DNA of 64,000 nucleotides. It comes from Candidatus Bathyarchaeota archaeon (GTDB lineage Archaea > Thermoproteota > Bathyarchaeia > Bathyarchaeales > Bathycorpusculaceae). The translations under genes and the position numbers were made by a program. The stretch's first letter is position 1, and the number at the start of each line of letters is the position of its first letter. Shown in pieces: positions 52,363 through 62,514 of this stretch. The notes beneath the pieces are model-generated. The model did not search any database. It was not told where the DNA came from and saw only the letters and a program-made list of their open reading frames with translations. The stretch covers positions 1 through 64,000 of the forward strand of contig JAOZID010000004.1 in the NCBI GenBank assembly GCA_026014465.1, written 5' to 3'.

Positions 52363-53643
52363 ATGATTGGGTTTGTAGATCTAGTTTTAATATGCGTCTT
52401 TGCAGTTGTCTACTTGTGGATATTCTATAATTTGCCCATTCTTGCAACGGGTGTAAGAAACACTTGGAAATGCCGAAAAAATCAAAAGCAGGCAGTTTTG
52501 GATTCTTCATCTTTTCCTTCTTTCTCTATTGTTGTTCCTGTTAAAAACGAAGCCAAACTGGTGGGTCGGCTCTTTGACGCCATTAAAAAACTGGATTACC
52601 CAAAAGATAAGATAGAAGTGTTGCTTGCTGAGGACGGTTCAACGGACTCTACCTTGGATGTTTGTAACGAGTTTGCACGTAGCTACGGCAACGTTACTGT
52701 TTTGCAGCGTTTGGTTTCCAGCGGCAAGCCTTCTGCTTTGAATCATGGTCTAAAACATGCCAAAGGCGACATAGTTGCCGTCTTTGACGCAGACAACGTC
52801 CCCGCAACAGACGCTTTACTTAATGCTGCACATTACTTCAAGGACCCAAACGTGGCAGCAGTCCAAGGTAGAACCCTATCAATTAACTCCCAAGAAAACA
52901 TGCTAACCCAATTCATATCCTACGAAGAAGCAATCTGGTGCGAAGCTTACCTGCGCGGAAAAGACGCATTAGGCCTGTTTGTTCACCTAAAAGGTAGCTG
53001 CCAGTTCCTGCGACGCGAAACCTTAAACAATCTTTCTGGATTTGACGAAAACATATTATCCGAAGACATGGAAATCAGTGCGCGTCTTACAGAAAACGGC
53101 TACAGCATCCGATACGGCGGCGATGTGTGTTCTTGGCAAGAAAGCCCTTCAGGTCTAAAGACGCTCTTTAAGCAGCGTACACGCTGGTTTAGAGGCACAA
53201 TGGAAGTTGCTTTCAAATACGGTCGCCTCATGAAAGCGCCAAACCTGAAAAGGCTAGATGCTGAAGTAACCTTATTTGGACCTTTCATCCTGATTGCTTC
53301 TTTGTTCTCTTATCTTGGCGGGTCAGGCTTTTTCTTCGCAACCTTCCCCTTCAATGTAATCTGGCAAAGTTTCATGTACTTCTCCTTAGCAGCTACAACC
53401 TTCACAATGCTTCTTGCGGGCGCTGCAATGATTTACGTTTCACGGCCCAAGGGCATAAAGAATCTGCTTTGGCTCCCTTTCATTTTTGCTTACTGGTGTT
53501 TACAAGGGTTCATAGCTTTGTACGCTGGATTGCTGATGCTGCTACGTCGCCCCAATAAATGGGTAAAGACCGAAAAAAGCGGTACAGTTGATGACTTAGC
53601 TTTCTCTCTTTCCATAGAGCAGGAACCACAACTATATGCCTAA
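52363..53643 (+). CDS. Membrane-bound family 2 glycosyltransferase (processive type)
   Basis: 426 aa. N-terminal membrane helix, then a GT-A domain: FSIVVPVKNEAKLVGRLFDAI, LLAEDGSTDSTLD, AVFDADNVPATDA and the QxxRW-type motif in LFKQRTRWFRGTMEV, followed by three or four C-terminal helices. The TRW motif is typical of enzymes that make polysaccharides (cellulose-synthase/NodC/hyaluronan-like). First gene of the glycan island. Confidence 0.88.
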   Translation: MIGFVDLVLICVFAVVYLWIFYNLPILATGVRNTWKCRKNQKQAVLDSSSFPSFSIVVPVKNEAKLVGRLFDAIKKLDYPKDKIEVLLAEDGSTDSTLDVCNEFARSYGNVTVLQRLVSSGKPSALNHGLKHAKGDIVAVFDADNVPATDALLNAAHYFKDPNVAAVQGRTLSINSQENMLTQFISYEEAIWCEAYLRGKDALGLFVHLKGSCQFLRRETLNNLSGFDENILSEDMEISARLTENGYSIRYGGDVCSWQESPSGLKTLFKQRTRWFRGTMEVAFKYGRLMKAPNLKRLDAEVTLFGPFILIASLFSYLGGSGFFFATFPFNVIWQSFMYFSLAATTFTMLLAGAAMIYVSRPKGIKNLLWLPFIFAYWCLQGFIALYAGLLMLLRRPNKWVKTEKSGTVDDLAFSLSIEQEPQLYA

Positions 53644-53675
53644 AACCTGCACTCTTCGATAGGTACCGTTGTTTC

Positions 53676-55241
53676 ATGCGCTTTTTACATGTACCTACAC
53701 TTACGGATTCACAAGCCCTACTTGCCTGCCTGTCAATGGGCTTTTTTATCCGTCTGGTTCCTGAACTCTTGGCGTTCCCACACCCCATAGGCTTTGACAC
53801 CATTTACTACGCTAACATAATGAAAAACAGTTTGATTATTTCAAATTGGACTGGCTTCTTTACAAGCACTTGGCTACTAAACGCCTTCATCGTACCCCTA
53901 AATAGCCTCTCACACACAGACCCCTTCCTTATACTAAAAATCGTAGCCCCCCTGCTCTACGGTCTAAACGTCGCTGGAATCTACTGGTTCGCACGAAAAA
54001 ACCTAAACTGGAGCATATACCTTGGCATATTCACAGGAGTCTTCTTTGCTCTTCAGTTAGCTTCATTGCGCATTAGCTGGGACTTACTACGTAACACTTT
54101 GGGTCTGGGAGTTTTGCTGTTTGCTTTCTCCTATGCAAATGATGTTAAATCTACTAGGGGGGTTGCCTTGTTTGCTGCCCTTTCTTTACTTAGTGTATTT
54201 GCACATGAGTACTCTGCAGTGACTCTGCTTTTTGTGGTGTCAAGTCTTGCAATCTGGCAGTTTATAAAAGGCCGTACTGACTTGTCAAAACGTTTAATCT
54301 TAGCAATTTCTCCAGCTATGATAATTTTTTCAATCGGCATCTACCTGAGAATGTTTCCCTTGTTTTCTAACTCCGTATCAAATATAATCGGAGCAGGTGA
54401 CTCTGTAGGTGCTCACCCTAGCAACCTGTTCTTCCTTGTTAACTACCTAAATGTTAAGACCTCCGTGGATTTCTATGGAAGCTATTCTGCTTTAGCTCTA
54501 AACGTTGTACTCCTTTTTACTCTCCTGTATTTGCCTTATCTTTATTTAGCTATGAAAGGGCTCTTCAAAAATTACTTCCTAACTCTGTGGTTCGTCCTCT
54601 TATGTGTTGGGTCATTTAGTTGTTTGGTTATTCCTTTTAGTGCTCTGCAGTACTGGCACCGGTGGATGTTTATGCTTGTATACCCATTAACTTTCTACGC
54701 CGTTTACGGATTAAGCAAGCTCCTATCTGTAACACATCTAGAACGCAGAAAACCCCGTTTCTCTTGGGATTCTAACAGAAAAGCCGCCTCTGCGGTCATT
54801 TTGACTTTTGTGTTAGGCAGCGCCTATTTAGTTACACCCATCTCGATGGTTTATGCAAATACAAGCGTGCCTTCGGCTTCTGGCACTTACCTATACTTCT
54901 CAACCAACCCCACAGTTCCCTACCAAGATGTAGATAGCGTTGTTCAGGCTATGAACTGGCTCAACGATAACATGGATGAAAATTCATGTGTGCTTTTGCA
55001 GCGTGCCTATTTGGAATGGGGAAAACTGTATCTGGATAACTGCCCCCCCATTATCGTCTTCCAAAATAATGTCGACCAAGCAGTTAACAAAGCTATAGAC
55101 TACAACTATAGTCAAATTTTCTTCGTCTGGTGGAATGCGCCTATTGGTTGGTATGGGGTTTCTGTTCCAAGCAGTTTTGTTACATTGCAGGATTTTGGAC
55201 GTATTTCCGTTTATACTTATGGAGGAAAAACTATTGATTAA
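53676..55241 (+). CDS. Polytopic membrane protein, probable GT-C-type glycosyltransferase
   Basis: 521 aa with about ten membrane helices and a C-terminal extracellular domain of ~130 residues (VDSVVQAMNWLNDNMDENSCVLLQRAYLEW and following). The first extracellular loop has FDTIYYANIMKN, with an acidic residue where GT-C enzymes hold their catalytic Asp. It would take sugars from polyprenyl-phosphate carriers such as those made by the GT2 genes here. Family membership is an inference from topology. Overlaps the next gene. Confidence 0.7.
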   Translation: MRFLHVPTLTDSQALLACLSMGFFIRLVPELLAFPHPIGFDTIYYANIMKNSLIISNWTGFFTSTWLLNAFIVPLNSLSHTDPFLILKIVAPLLYGLNVAGIYWFARKNLNWSIYLGIFTGVFFALQLASLRISWDLLRNTLGLGVLLFAFSYANDVKSTRGVALFAALSLLSVFAHEYSAVTLLFVVSSLAIWQFIKGRTDLSKRLILAISPAMIIFSIGIYLRMFPLFSNSVSNIIGAGDSVGAHPSNLFFLVNYLNVKTSVDFYGSYSALALNVVLLFTLLYLPYLYLAMKGLFKNYFLTLWFVLLCVGSFSCLVIPFSALQYWHRWMFMLVYPLTFYAVYGLSKLLSVTHLERRKPRFSWDSNRKAASAVILTFVLGSAYLVTPISMVYANTSVPSASGTYLYFSTNPTVPYQDVDSVVQAMNWLNDNMDENSCVLLQRAYLEWGKLYLDNCPPIIVFQNNVDQAVNKAIDYNYSQIFFVWWNAPIGWYGVSVPSSFVTLQDFGRISVYTYGGKTID

Positions 55242-56184
55242 AGAAATTAATCAGACCTTAAATGTTGCTGCTATTTCTTCTCAGTCGCTGGTAGTTGCTG
55301 GAATTCCCGCTTTCAATGAAGAAAAGACGATTGCACGTGTTGTCATGGATGCCCAAAAATATGTCGACGCTGTTGTTGTCTGTGATGATGGTTCAACAGA
55401 TTTAACTGCCGAAATCGCCGAACGCTTAGGTGCAGATGTAGTACGTCACAAACAAAATTCTGGTTATGGCGCTGCGCTTAAAAGCTTGTTTAAACGTGCG
55501 CGGGAACTAAACGCCGATGTGCTTGTTACCTTGGATTCTGATGGTCAACACGACGCAAGACAGATTCCAAAGCTGGTAAAGCCTATTGAAAATGGCGTTG
55601 CAGATGTTGTTCTGGGTAGCCGATTCTTAGATGAAGCTGGTACTGCTGATATGCCTCTTTACCGGCAACTTGGCGTAAAACTTATAACAAAACTAACTAA
55701 AACTGGCAAAAACAGTATAAGTGATGCCCAAAGCGGGTTCAGAGCATACGGTAAACAAGCATTAAACTTTTTACCCGTATCTGAATCTGGCATGAGCGCT
55801 AGCATACAGTTGTTACGCAATGTCGACAGAAGCGGCTTCAAAGTTTGTGAAGTTCCAATTACCTGTAAATATTCTGAAACAGTCGGAGTGAAAACTTCAA
55901 CTGAAAACCCTATTACACATGGCCTTAGTCTTATTATGTCCATAGTCAAACTGGTAGTTGAGGATAAACCCTTACCTCTTCTGGGAATACCTGGGATAGT
56001 GTCCTTAATGTTAGGTGCCCTATTTGGTGTTTGGTTGATGAATCTCTATGCAGCAACCCACCAAATTGTCACAAACGTTGCTTTAGCATCAATTGCTTTC
56101 ATTTTAATTGGTTTTTTCCTGTTATCTACGGCAATTACTCTTTATGCGATAACACGGCTATCTGAAAAAAGGTCTGGTGCTTGA
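55234..56184 (+). CDS. Family 2 glycosyltransferase with C-terminal membrane helices
   Basis: 316 aa. LVVAGIPAFNEEKTIARVVMDA, VVVCDDGSTDLTAEIAE, TLDSDGQHDARQIPKL and SDAQSGFRAYG define a polyprenyl-phosphate sugar synthase; two helices follow after residue ~250. TTG at 55234 has a perfect GGAGG 8 nt upstream, which is better than the ATG at 55219 that contains that site. It overlaps the preceding stop by 8 bp. Confidence 0.88.
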   Translation: MIKEINQTLNVAAISSQSLVVAGIPAFNEEKTIARVVMDAQKYVDAVVVCDDGSTDLTAEIAERLGADVVRHKQNSGYGAALKSLFKRARELNADVLVTLDSDGQHDARQIPKLVKPIENGVADVVLGSRFLDEAGTADMPLYRQLGVKLITKLTKTGKNSISDAQSGFRAYGKQALNFLPVSESGMSASIQLLRNVDRSGFKVCEVPITCKYSETVGVKTSTENPITHGLSLIMSIVKLVVEDKPLPLLGIPGIVSLMLGALFGVWLMNLYAATHQIVTNVALASIAFILIGFFLLSTAITLYAITRLSEKRSGA

Positions 56185-56321
56185 GCAATTACTTCTGAAA
56201 GTGCTTTGAAGTCGCTGGGAAGAATTAACGGAATGTTGCTGCATACGAAAGAACTGTCTGGGTTTGGTTGTTATTCAAGCAACAAGCCCTTTTGCATCAG
56301 ATCAAAAACGAGTGAATGTAG

Positions 56322-57494
56322 CTGAACATCTTAGTCACTTCCATTTTAGATGTTGAAAAGTCAGCTCATAACAGCAGACTTCATCAATTCCTACTTTACC
56401 TGTCAAAAAACCACAACGTAACCGTGTTATGCGTGAATGATAACTGGAAACTAAAATATGATACAAACTATGCTGAATTCCAAAAAAGCTACAAAGACCT
56501 ATTCAACAGAATCAAAGTTGTATATATCACCGACCTAAACATACCCCCATATCTTCAAGATGTATCGTCCTTGTTTTTCCTTCTTAAATTGACAAAACAC
56601 AAACTCAATCTAAAACAATTTGATTTACACTTGAACTATAACGGACTCTTTACCTCTTCCCTAATTACCAGCCTCTTGCGAGTCCCCACTGTCTATGACG
56701 TAGCAGACGACCTGCCTAACATGAGCTATACTTCTAAACAAATCCCACAGATACTTAGAGGATTATCCTATATTATTTCAAAACACATATTCAAGAGAAA
56801 CATGAAAAACGCCTCTAAAATTACACTAACCACAAAACAGATTTCAGAAATGTATGGTGTACCAAACAACAAAATTAGCGTTATCCCCAATGGCGTAGAT
56901 TATGATCTTTTTACTAAGGCAAAAAGCTTTTTTAGAGAAAAAAATGATTTAGGTGATTCTTTTATCGTGGGGTTTGTTGGTGTTTTGCGTGAATGGTTAA
57001 ATTTCGAACCATTTTTGAATGCTTTGGCTGAATTAGTTCCTGAATGCAATATGAAAGCGGTAATTGTCGGAGATGGACCATGTGCCGCAGAACTAAAACA
57101 AAGCGTATCCTCAAAATCGTTGGATTCATATGTCCAATTTACGGGTACAATAAACTATGATGATATTCCAGATATAATAAACAGCTTTGATGTTGGTATA
57201 ATTCCCTTCAGGTTTGATGCCGTCTCTCAGAACTCTTTACCTCTCAAACTCTTCGAATATATGGCGTGTGAAGTGCCAGTTATATCAACCCCGCTAAGAA
57301 GCGTAACTGCTCTATTTGGGCAAAACGTTTTTTATGCCTCCTCAACTGCGGATTACAAACGGCTTTTGAAGCGTCTGTACTTCAATCGGCAACTGACTAA
57401 AAATGCGGGAAAAAACGGCAGATTGGTAACCCTGCATGATTACTCTTGGTCAAATATCATACTAAGATTTGAAAAACTACTGGTAGAATGCTAA
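56322..57494 (+). CDS. Family 4 glycosyltransferase with apparent non-canonical start
   Basis: About 390 aa. The first ATG/GTG/TTG-type start in frame is GTG at 56424, but the 34 codons before it clearly encode the N-terminal strand and helix of the fold (NILVTSILDVEKSAHNSRLH, then QFLLYLSKNHNVTVLC). The frame opens after a TAG at 56319, leaving CTG at 56322 as the only near-cognate start. The donor domain has VGFVGVLREWLNFEPFLNAL and LPLKLFEYMACEVPVI. Either CTG is used, or the true start was lost by mutation or a sequence error. Confidence 0.75.
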   Translation: MNILVTSILDVEKSAHNSRLHQFLLYLSKNHNVTVLCVNDNWKLKYDTNYAEFQKSYKDLFNRIKVVYITDLNIPPYLQDVSSLFFLLKLTKHKLNLKQFDLHLNYNGLFTSSLITSLLRVPTVYDVADDLPNMSYTSKQIPQILRGLSYIISKHIFKRNMKNASKITLTTKQISEMYGVPNNKISVIPNGVDYDLFTKAKSFFREKNDLGDSFIVGFVGVLREWLNFEPFLNALAELVPECNMKAVIVGDGPCAAELKQSVSSKSLDSYVQFTGTINYDDIPDIINSFDVGIIPFRFDAVSQNSLPLKLFEYMACEVPVISTPLRSVTALFGQNVFYASSTADYKRLLKRLYFNRQLTKNAGKNGRLVTLHDYSWSNIILRFEKLLVEC

Positions 57495-57495
57495 G

Positions 57496-58938
57496 ATGAA
57501 AGTTTATCTTCTGAACCCCCCGTTTAAGCCAAATTTTGTAAGATGCGGCAGGTGGCAGGGTGCCTCTGCAAGAAGTGGCGGTCTTGATTACCCTAAATGG
57601 TTAGCCTACACCGCGGGTATGCTAGAAAAAGACCATAATGTGAAACTTGTTGACGCGGTTGCACAGGGTTGGACTTTTGATATGGTTAATCAAGATGTGA
57701 AAGCGTTTTCTCCTGACGTCATAATTGCAGAAACCAATTTTTCAAGCTTAAGCAACGATATCAAGGTTCTAAAAAACCTACCCTCTTCCGCGGTAACTGT
57801 AATGGTTGGTCCCCCTGTGCATCTTTTTTATGAAAAAATCCTGAATTCGGGAATTCGCGTTGCGGTTCCTTTCGAGTTTGAATGGGTCGTAGCGGACCTT
57901 GTGGGAACTCTTGAACGTAAAGGGTCCTTTGACAATGTAAACGGGATTGTTTTCAAGAAACGCGGTGAACTAATAAAAACGAAGTCTAAACCTTTCTCTT
58001 CTTCCACGGACTTAAATGAGTTACCGTTTGTTTCTAAAGTCTACAAGAAATATCTTCCAATAGAACGGTATTTTTTGAGTCAATCGTTGTATCCTGAGGT
58101 TCAAATTTTTGCGGGTCGCGGGTGTCCTTCGTACTGCACTTTCTGTTCTTGGCCTGAAAATATGACCGGCCGCGTGTATAGAATGAGAGACCCCGAAAAT
58201 CTTGTGGACGAGTTTGAGTATATCAAAAAAGAGTTGCCTTTCGTGAAGGAGGTTTTCATTGAAGATGACACTTTTACGGTTAGAACCGATAAGATTGAGC
58301 AATTCTGTAACGAATTGATGGACCGAAAACTAAACGTTGTTTGGTCTTGTAATGCCCGCGCTACGTTAAACTATAGTGTTATGCGTCAGATGAAGAAAGC
58401 TGGTTGTAGACTTATAATTGTGGGCTATGAATCGGGCAGCGACCACATTCTAAAGAAAATCAAAAAAGGCAACAACATAGGTATGATGAAAAAGTTCACG
58501 GCAGATGCTAAACGAGCTGGTTTGCTAATCCACGGCGATTTCATAGTTGGGTTGCCTAACGAAACAGTATCAACCATAAAAGAAACTGAACGGTTCATAC
58601 ATGAAATCAAACCAAATGTTTTACAAGTAGCAATTGCAACCCCAATACCTGGAACCGCTTTCTACGAATACGCAAAAAACAATGGCTACCTAATGGTTGA
58701 TACCCTAGAGAAAAGCATTGACTCTAATGGCTACCAAAAATGCGTTATAAATTATCCTGAACTAACCAATGACGAAATAGAGTACTGGGCTAATCATATT
58801 TTGAAAGGTTATTACTTGTCACCGTCGTATCTGCCTGTTGCGGTTAAAAATGTTGCACGTGCAACTTTTGTAGATGAGATGAAAGTAATGCTTCGCTCAG
58901 CAAGAACCTTCTTGTCTTATGTTAAAATTTTTAAATGA
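57496..58938 (+). CDS. B12-binding-domain radical SAM protein in the glycan island
   Basis: 480 aa. N-terminal cobalamin-binding-like domain (KVYLLNPPFKPNFVR, then WLAYTAGMLEKDHNVKLVDA) and a radical SAM core with GRGCPSYCTFCSWP, Cys near 210, 214 and 217, followed by EVFIEDDTFTV and GYESGSDHILKKIKKG. It starts 1 bp after the glycosyltransferase, so it is part of the island's operon. The product may be a methylated sugar or lipid carrier. Confidence 0.88.
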   Translation: MKVYLLNPPFKPNFVRCGRWQGASARSGGLDYPKWLAYTAGMLEKDHNVKLVDAVAQGWTFDMVNQDVKAFSPDVIIAETNFSSLSNDIKVLKNLPSSAVTVMVGPPVHLFYEKILNSGIRVAVPFEFEWVVADLVGTLERKGSFDNVNGIVFKKRGELIKTKSKPFSSSTDLNELPFVSKVYKKYLPIERYFLSQSLYPEVQIFAGRGCPSYCTFCSWPENMTGRVYRMRDPENLVDEFEYIKKELPFVKEVFIEDDTFTVRTDKIEQFCNELMDRKLNVVWSCNARATLNYSVMRQMKKAGCRLIIVGYESGSDHILKKIKKGNNIGMMKKFTADAKRAGLLIHGDFIVGLPNETVSTIKETERFIHEIKPNVLQVAIATPIPGTAFYEYAKNNGYLMVDTLEKSIDSNGYQKCVINYPELTNDEIEYWANHILKGYYLSPSYLPVAVKNVARATFVDEMKVMLRSARTFLSYVKIFK

Positions 58939-58944
58939 TGTAAC

Positions 58945-60132
58945 ATGACGCGGATTCTTATCGCTGGTTATTATGGTCTGGGAAACATCGGTGACGAGCT
59001 AATTCTATCTGGAATTATATCTTCTATTAAGAAACACATTGAAAATCCCTGTTTTTCGGTGATAACAAATGACCCCACAGGTACGCTCAAGCTGCACGCC
59101 GTCAATCCAGTTTCCCAATCTTTTAACCGGGGTATGGTTTCATTCATAAAAAACCAGTTTGTTGAGCAAGAATTCTTCAATGTTGCAACTGCTATTGATT
59201 CTTGTGACGTTTTCGTTTTGGGCGGCGGGGAGTTACTGCAGGACTTGAAAATACATTATCTGCCCATTCTGCTCTCTTTAGTTAAAGCCGCTCAAATCAA
59301 AGGCAAAACGACAGTTATTTACGGCATAGGGGCGGGTCCTATAGATACAAAACTTGGTAAATATCTTTGTCGTGAGGTTCTTAACAAAGTTGACCTTGTC
59401 ACTGTTCGTGATGATAAATCTCGGGTTGCTTTAGAGAATTGTGGTTTACGTAATGTTACCCAGACTGCAGACCCTGCCTTTGCCGTTGAAAAACCCAGTA
59501 AACAAGAGTTATCTGAATTACTGAATCAGTCTGGCATCAACCCAGAGGACCGGTTCATCGGTGCTACTTTCTGCAACCTACTATACAATGATGATGCTTA
59601 TCGGAAAACAAATGGACCAACTTTTGATTGGACTCGCCGTCAAGCACTTTTGGCTTCTGTCTTTGATGAACTGGCACGTGTTTACCCACAAGACTTACTG
59701 TATTACCCCACTGTTCACGCAGATTATACTAGGTGCCTTCAAATACGCAATCTAATGAAGCGCATTGACCGCGTAACTGTTATGTCGCCTGACAGTAATT
59801 TCAAACGGGTGTTAGCTTTCACTTCCTCGTTGGATATGCTCATCGGTATGCGTCTACATTCTCTGATAATTTCATCTATCATGGGGGTTCCCTTTGTTCC
59901 TCTTTCCTACAGCTCTAAAGTCCAGAGTTTTTTGGATTTGTTTGGTCTAAACAAATTCTACATTGACATCGAAGAAATCGAACAAGCCGATTTCAAAGAA
60001 AGATTTTTCTCAAACATTTCTGAAGTTTGGAAAAACAAGACCTATTATTCTGAAATTCTTAGTGACGTAACTGCAAAACTTCGAAGCAAAGCGTTAACAA
60101 ACGGTAGATTAGTTTCTGAGTTATTAAAGTGA
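58945..60132 (+). CDS. Polysaccharide pyruvyl transferase (CsaB-like)
   Basis: 395 aa. ILIAGYYGLGNIGDELILSGI at the N-terminus, VFVLGGGELLQD, YGIGAGPIDTKLGK, VTVRDDKSR and GMRLHSLIISSIMGVPFVPLSY are features of the CsaB family. In bacteria it adds a pyruvyl ketal to cell-wall glycan, where S-layer proteins dock. Its presence suggests a pyruvylated surface glycan in this organism. Confidence 0.88.
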   Translation: MTRILIAGYYGLGNIGDELILSGIISSIKKHIENPCFSVITNDPTGTLKLHAVNPVSQSFNRGMVSFIKNQFVEQEFFNVATAIDSCDVFVLGGGELLQDLKIHYLPILLSLVKAAQIKGKTTVIYGIGAGPIDTKLGKYLCREVLNKVDLVTVRDDKSRVALENCGLRNVTQTADPAFAVEKPSKQELSELLNQSGINPEDRFIGATFCNLLYNDDAYRKTNGPTFDWTRRQALLASVFDELARVYPQDLLYYPTVHADYTRCLQIRNLMKRIDRVTVMSPDSNFKRVLAFTSSLDMLIGMRLHSLIISSIMGVPFVPLSYSSKVQSFLDLFGLNKFYIDIEEIEQADFKERFFSNISEVWKNKTYYSEILSDVTAKLRSKALTNGRLVSELLK

Positions 60133-60136
60133 TTTC

Positions 60137-61279
60137 ATGAAAATCCTTCAAGTCATACCCAGATTTAACCCAATCCTTGGTGGAGGAGTAAACGTTGTAT
60201 ATAATGTTTCAAAAGGGCTCGCAGAAATGGGTCATGACGTTACGGTTTTAACAACAAAATGTGGATTAAATGAAGATACCCTGCGTGAAATGGCTGAATT
60301 GGGTATTGAGGTTATTCCCTTTGATTACGTATTTGATTTTCATCTTTTCATTTATTCTCCCCGTATCAAGAAATGGCTAAGTGAAAATGTGCGGTCTTTT
60401 GATGTGATTCATTTGAACGGGGCGCGGAGTTACCAAAACAATGTTGTTTTAAAGTTTGCGCGTGAGTATTCTGTGCCTTATGTGCTTCAGCCTCACGGTT
60501 CGATACTGCGGATTGTTGAGTTTCAGACGTTCAAGAAAGTGTATGATGCAATCTGGGGTTATGCGTTGTATAAAAACGCGTCCAGACTACTTGCCTTGAA
60601 TAAAACTGAAGCAGATGCATGCGTTTCTATGGGTGTTGAAGAACCCCGCATAAGCCTTGTTTCAAACGGTATTGATTCAGATATGTTTAAACGCCTTCCT
60701 GAAGCTGGGTTGTTCCGAAAGCGCTTTTGCCTCAAAGCTTCGGATAAGATAGTTTTGTATTTGGGGCGTCTTCATAAAAGCAAGGGTTTGGGTTTGTTGC
60801 TTGAAGCCTTTGCCCAAGTTGCAGCTAATGTGTGTGACGCTAAACTTGTTATGGTAGGTCCAGATGGTGGACATGAGCCTTACCTCAAAAAATTATCTCG
60901 GCAATTGGGTATTGCTGACAAAATGATTTTTGCTGGGACTCTTTCAGAGTTCGACAAGAAATGTGCCTTAGTTGACGCCGACGTGTTTGTTACGCCACGT
61001 TTCTACGGGTTTCCAATAGCCTTCTTAGAGGCAATGGCTTGCGGCGTTCCAATAGTAACCACCAACGCAGGCGACGTCATAGATGAACTCCACGACAATT
61101 TTGGTTATGTCACCAAATACAACTCCTCTGACCTATCACAAGCAATTACAGCTATCCTCAAAAATTCTGCACTTAGGCAAAGATTTAGTGAAAACGAAAC
61201 AAAACAGCTTTACTGCTACGACTGGAACAACATATTAGAAAACATAAACGCGGTTTACCATGAACTCGTTGGAACCTAA
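60137..61279 (+). CDS. Family 4 glycosyltransferase
   Basis: 380 aa. KILQVIPRFNPILGGGVNVVYNVSKGLAEMGHDVTVLTTK, LQPHGSILRI, LYLGRLHKSKGLGLLLEAFAQV and FYGFPIAFLEAMACGVPIV. The EX7E region has F-I-A-F-L-E instead of the commonest E.FG..L.E, so the first Glu is replaced; the reaction is still expected to be GT-B type. A few bases separate it from the neighbouring genes. Confidence 0.88.
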   Translation: MKILQVIPRFNPILGGGVNVVYNVSKGLAEMGHDVTVLTTKCGLNEDTLREMAELGIEVIPFDYVFDFHLFIYSPRIKKWLSENVRSFDVIHLNGARSYQNNVVLKFAREYSVPYVLQPHGSILRIVEFQTFKKVYDAIWGYALYKNASRLLALNKTEADACVSMGVEEPRISLVSNGIDSDMFKRLPEAGLFRKRFCLKASDKIVLYLGRLHKSKGLGLLLEAFAQVAANVCDAKLVMVGPDGGHEPYLKKLSRQLGIADKMIFAGTLSEFDKKCALVDADVFVTPRFYGFPIAFLEAMACGVPIVTTNAGDVIDELHDNFGYVTKYNSSDLSQAITAILKNSALRQRFSENETKQLYCYDWNNILENINAVYHELVGT

Positions 61280-61280
61280 A

Positions 61281-62504
61281 ATGCGCATATACCAGATTAT
61301 GGGTAGCGAGATCTGCAAATCTGGCGGTCGTGAGAAGTACGTGCTGGAATTAACTGATTTCTTGGAAAATCATGACTATGCTGTTAAAATTCTCTGTAGA
61401 ATGGGACACATCTACACTGCCCAAGATGCTATGGTCAATTCAAAGTGCGAGACAGAAACTAAATTTACTTCAAACCTGTTTGTCATGACTCAGCATCTGC
61501 CCAATCCCTTGACTGTTGTTCTTGGTGTAAAGAAGCTCGTAAAAGAGTTCAAAAACAAGGCAAATTGTAAAAAAGTGATACATGTTCACGACATTTCGTC
61601 TTCGGTTCTGATTGGTTTCATTGTTGCAGGAATTTTTAGGTCGCCTTTGTTGATACAGATTCACGGTTTGCCCTTAAGGGAACCTTGTATCAAATTGAGG
61701 CAATCTCAGTCTAAGGCATCTTCTCTGATACGGTTGTTGACAAAAATTTGGCATACCTCGGTTGTTAATGCCATTAGCCTAAGTTCCAAATTAGTTTTAG
61801 TAAACAACCTTGAAGTCTTGTCCTTTTATCAGTCGCTGGGTGTAAACCGAAATAATCTGCGCGTGGTCCCCTCTGCTATCGACGTAGAGAACCACAAAAA
61901 AACTTTGTTACCTTCAAAAGATGCATTAGCAAGTTTGGGCCTGAAACCTTCGAAAGACGATGTGGTGATCGGCTTCATCGGTCGGTTAGGTCCAGAAAAA
62001 AACGTGGGGCTGCTTTTAAAAGCGTTTGCAGGCATTGCCAAAGAATATCCAAAAATCAACTGTAAACTATTGATCATAGGCGATGGATACCTGAAGCCGA
62101 TTCTTAAAAAAATGGCTGTTGACTACGAAATTGATGACCGCACCTGCTTTGCAGGTTTACTTCCTGCTGCTTACCGTTTCCTTAATGCGATAGATATTTT
62201 TGTTCTCCCTTCTTTGAGCGAAGGTAGTCCCGTAAGCTTAATAGAAGCCATGGTTGCTGGCAAAGCAATAATTGCTAGTAACATACCTGGAATAAATGAT
62301 ATTGTTAGCTCTGGGAAAGAAGCTATCCTAATAGATCCATATAATGTTGAAGAATTAAGGCACTCTATTTTATTACTCCACAATGATGCCTCTCTGAGGG
62401 TGCAACTGGGTTATGCTGCTAGAACAAAAGCTCAAAACTATGACGTTGAGCCGATTTATGGCAAAGTACTCGCAATGTATGGGCGTCATTTAAACAATAG
62501 ATAG
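61281..62504 (+). CDS. Family 4 glycosyltransferase
   Basis: 407 aa from the ATG at 61281; an ATG seven codons upstream overlaps the previous gene. IYQIMGSEICKSGGREKYVLELTDFL, IGFIGRLGPEKNVGLLLKAFAGI, FAGLLPAAYRFLNAIDIFVLPS and SEGSPVSLIEAMVAGKAII, with both Glu of the EX7E motif. Acceptor unknown. Confidence 0.9.
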   Translation: MRIYQIMGSEICKSGGREKYVLELTDFLENHDYAVKILCRMGHIYTAQDAMVNSKCETETKFTSNLFVMTQHLPNPLTVVLGVKKLVKEFKNKANCKKVIHVHDISSSVLIGFIVAGIFRSPLLIQIHGLPLREPCIKLRQSQSKASSLIRLLTKIWHTSVVNAISLSSKLVLVNNLEVLSFYQSLGVNRNNLRVVPSAIDVENHKKTLLPSKDALASLGLKPSKDDVVIGFIGRLGPEKNVGLLLKAFAGIAKEYPKINCKLLIIGDGYLKPILKKMAVDYEIDDRTCFAGLLPAAYRFLNAIDIFVLPSLSEGSPVSLIEAMVAGKAIIASNIPGINDIVSSGKEAILIDPYNVEELRHSILLLHNDASLRVQLGYAARTKAQNYDVEPIYGKVLAMYGRHLNNR

Positions 62505-62514
62505 TTGTTATGCT

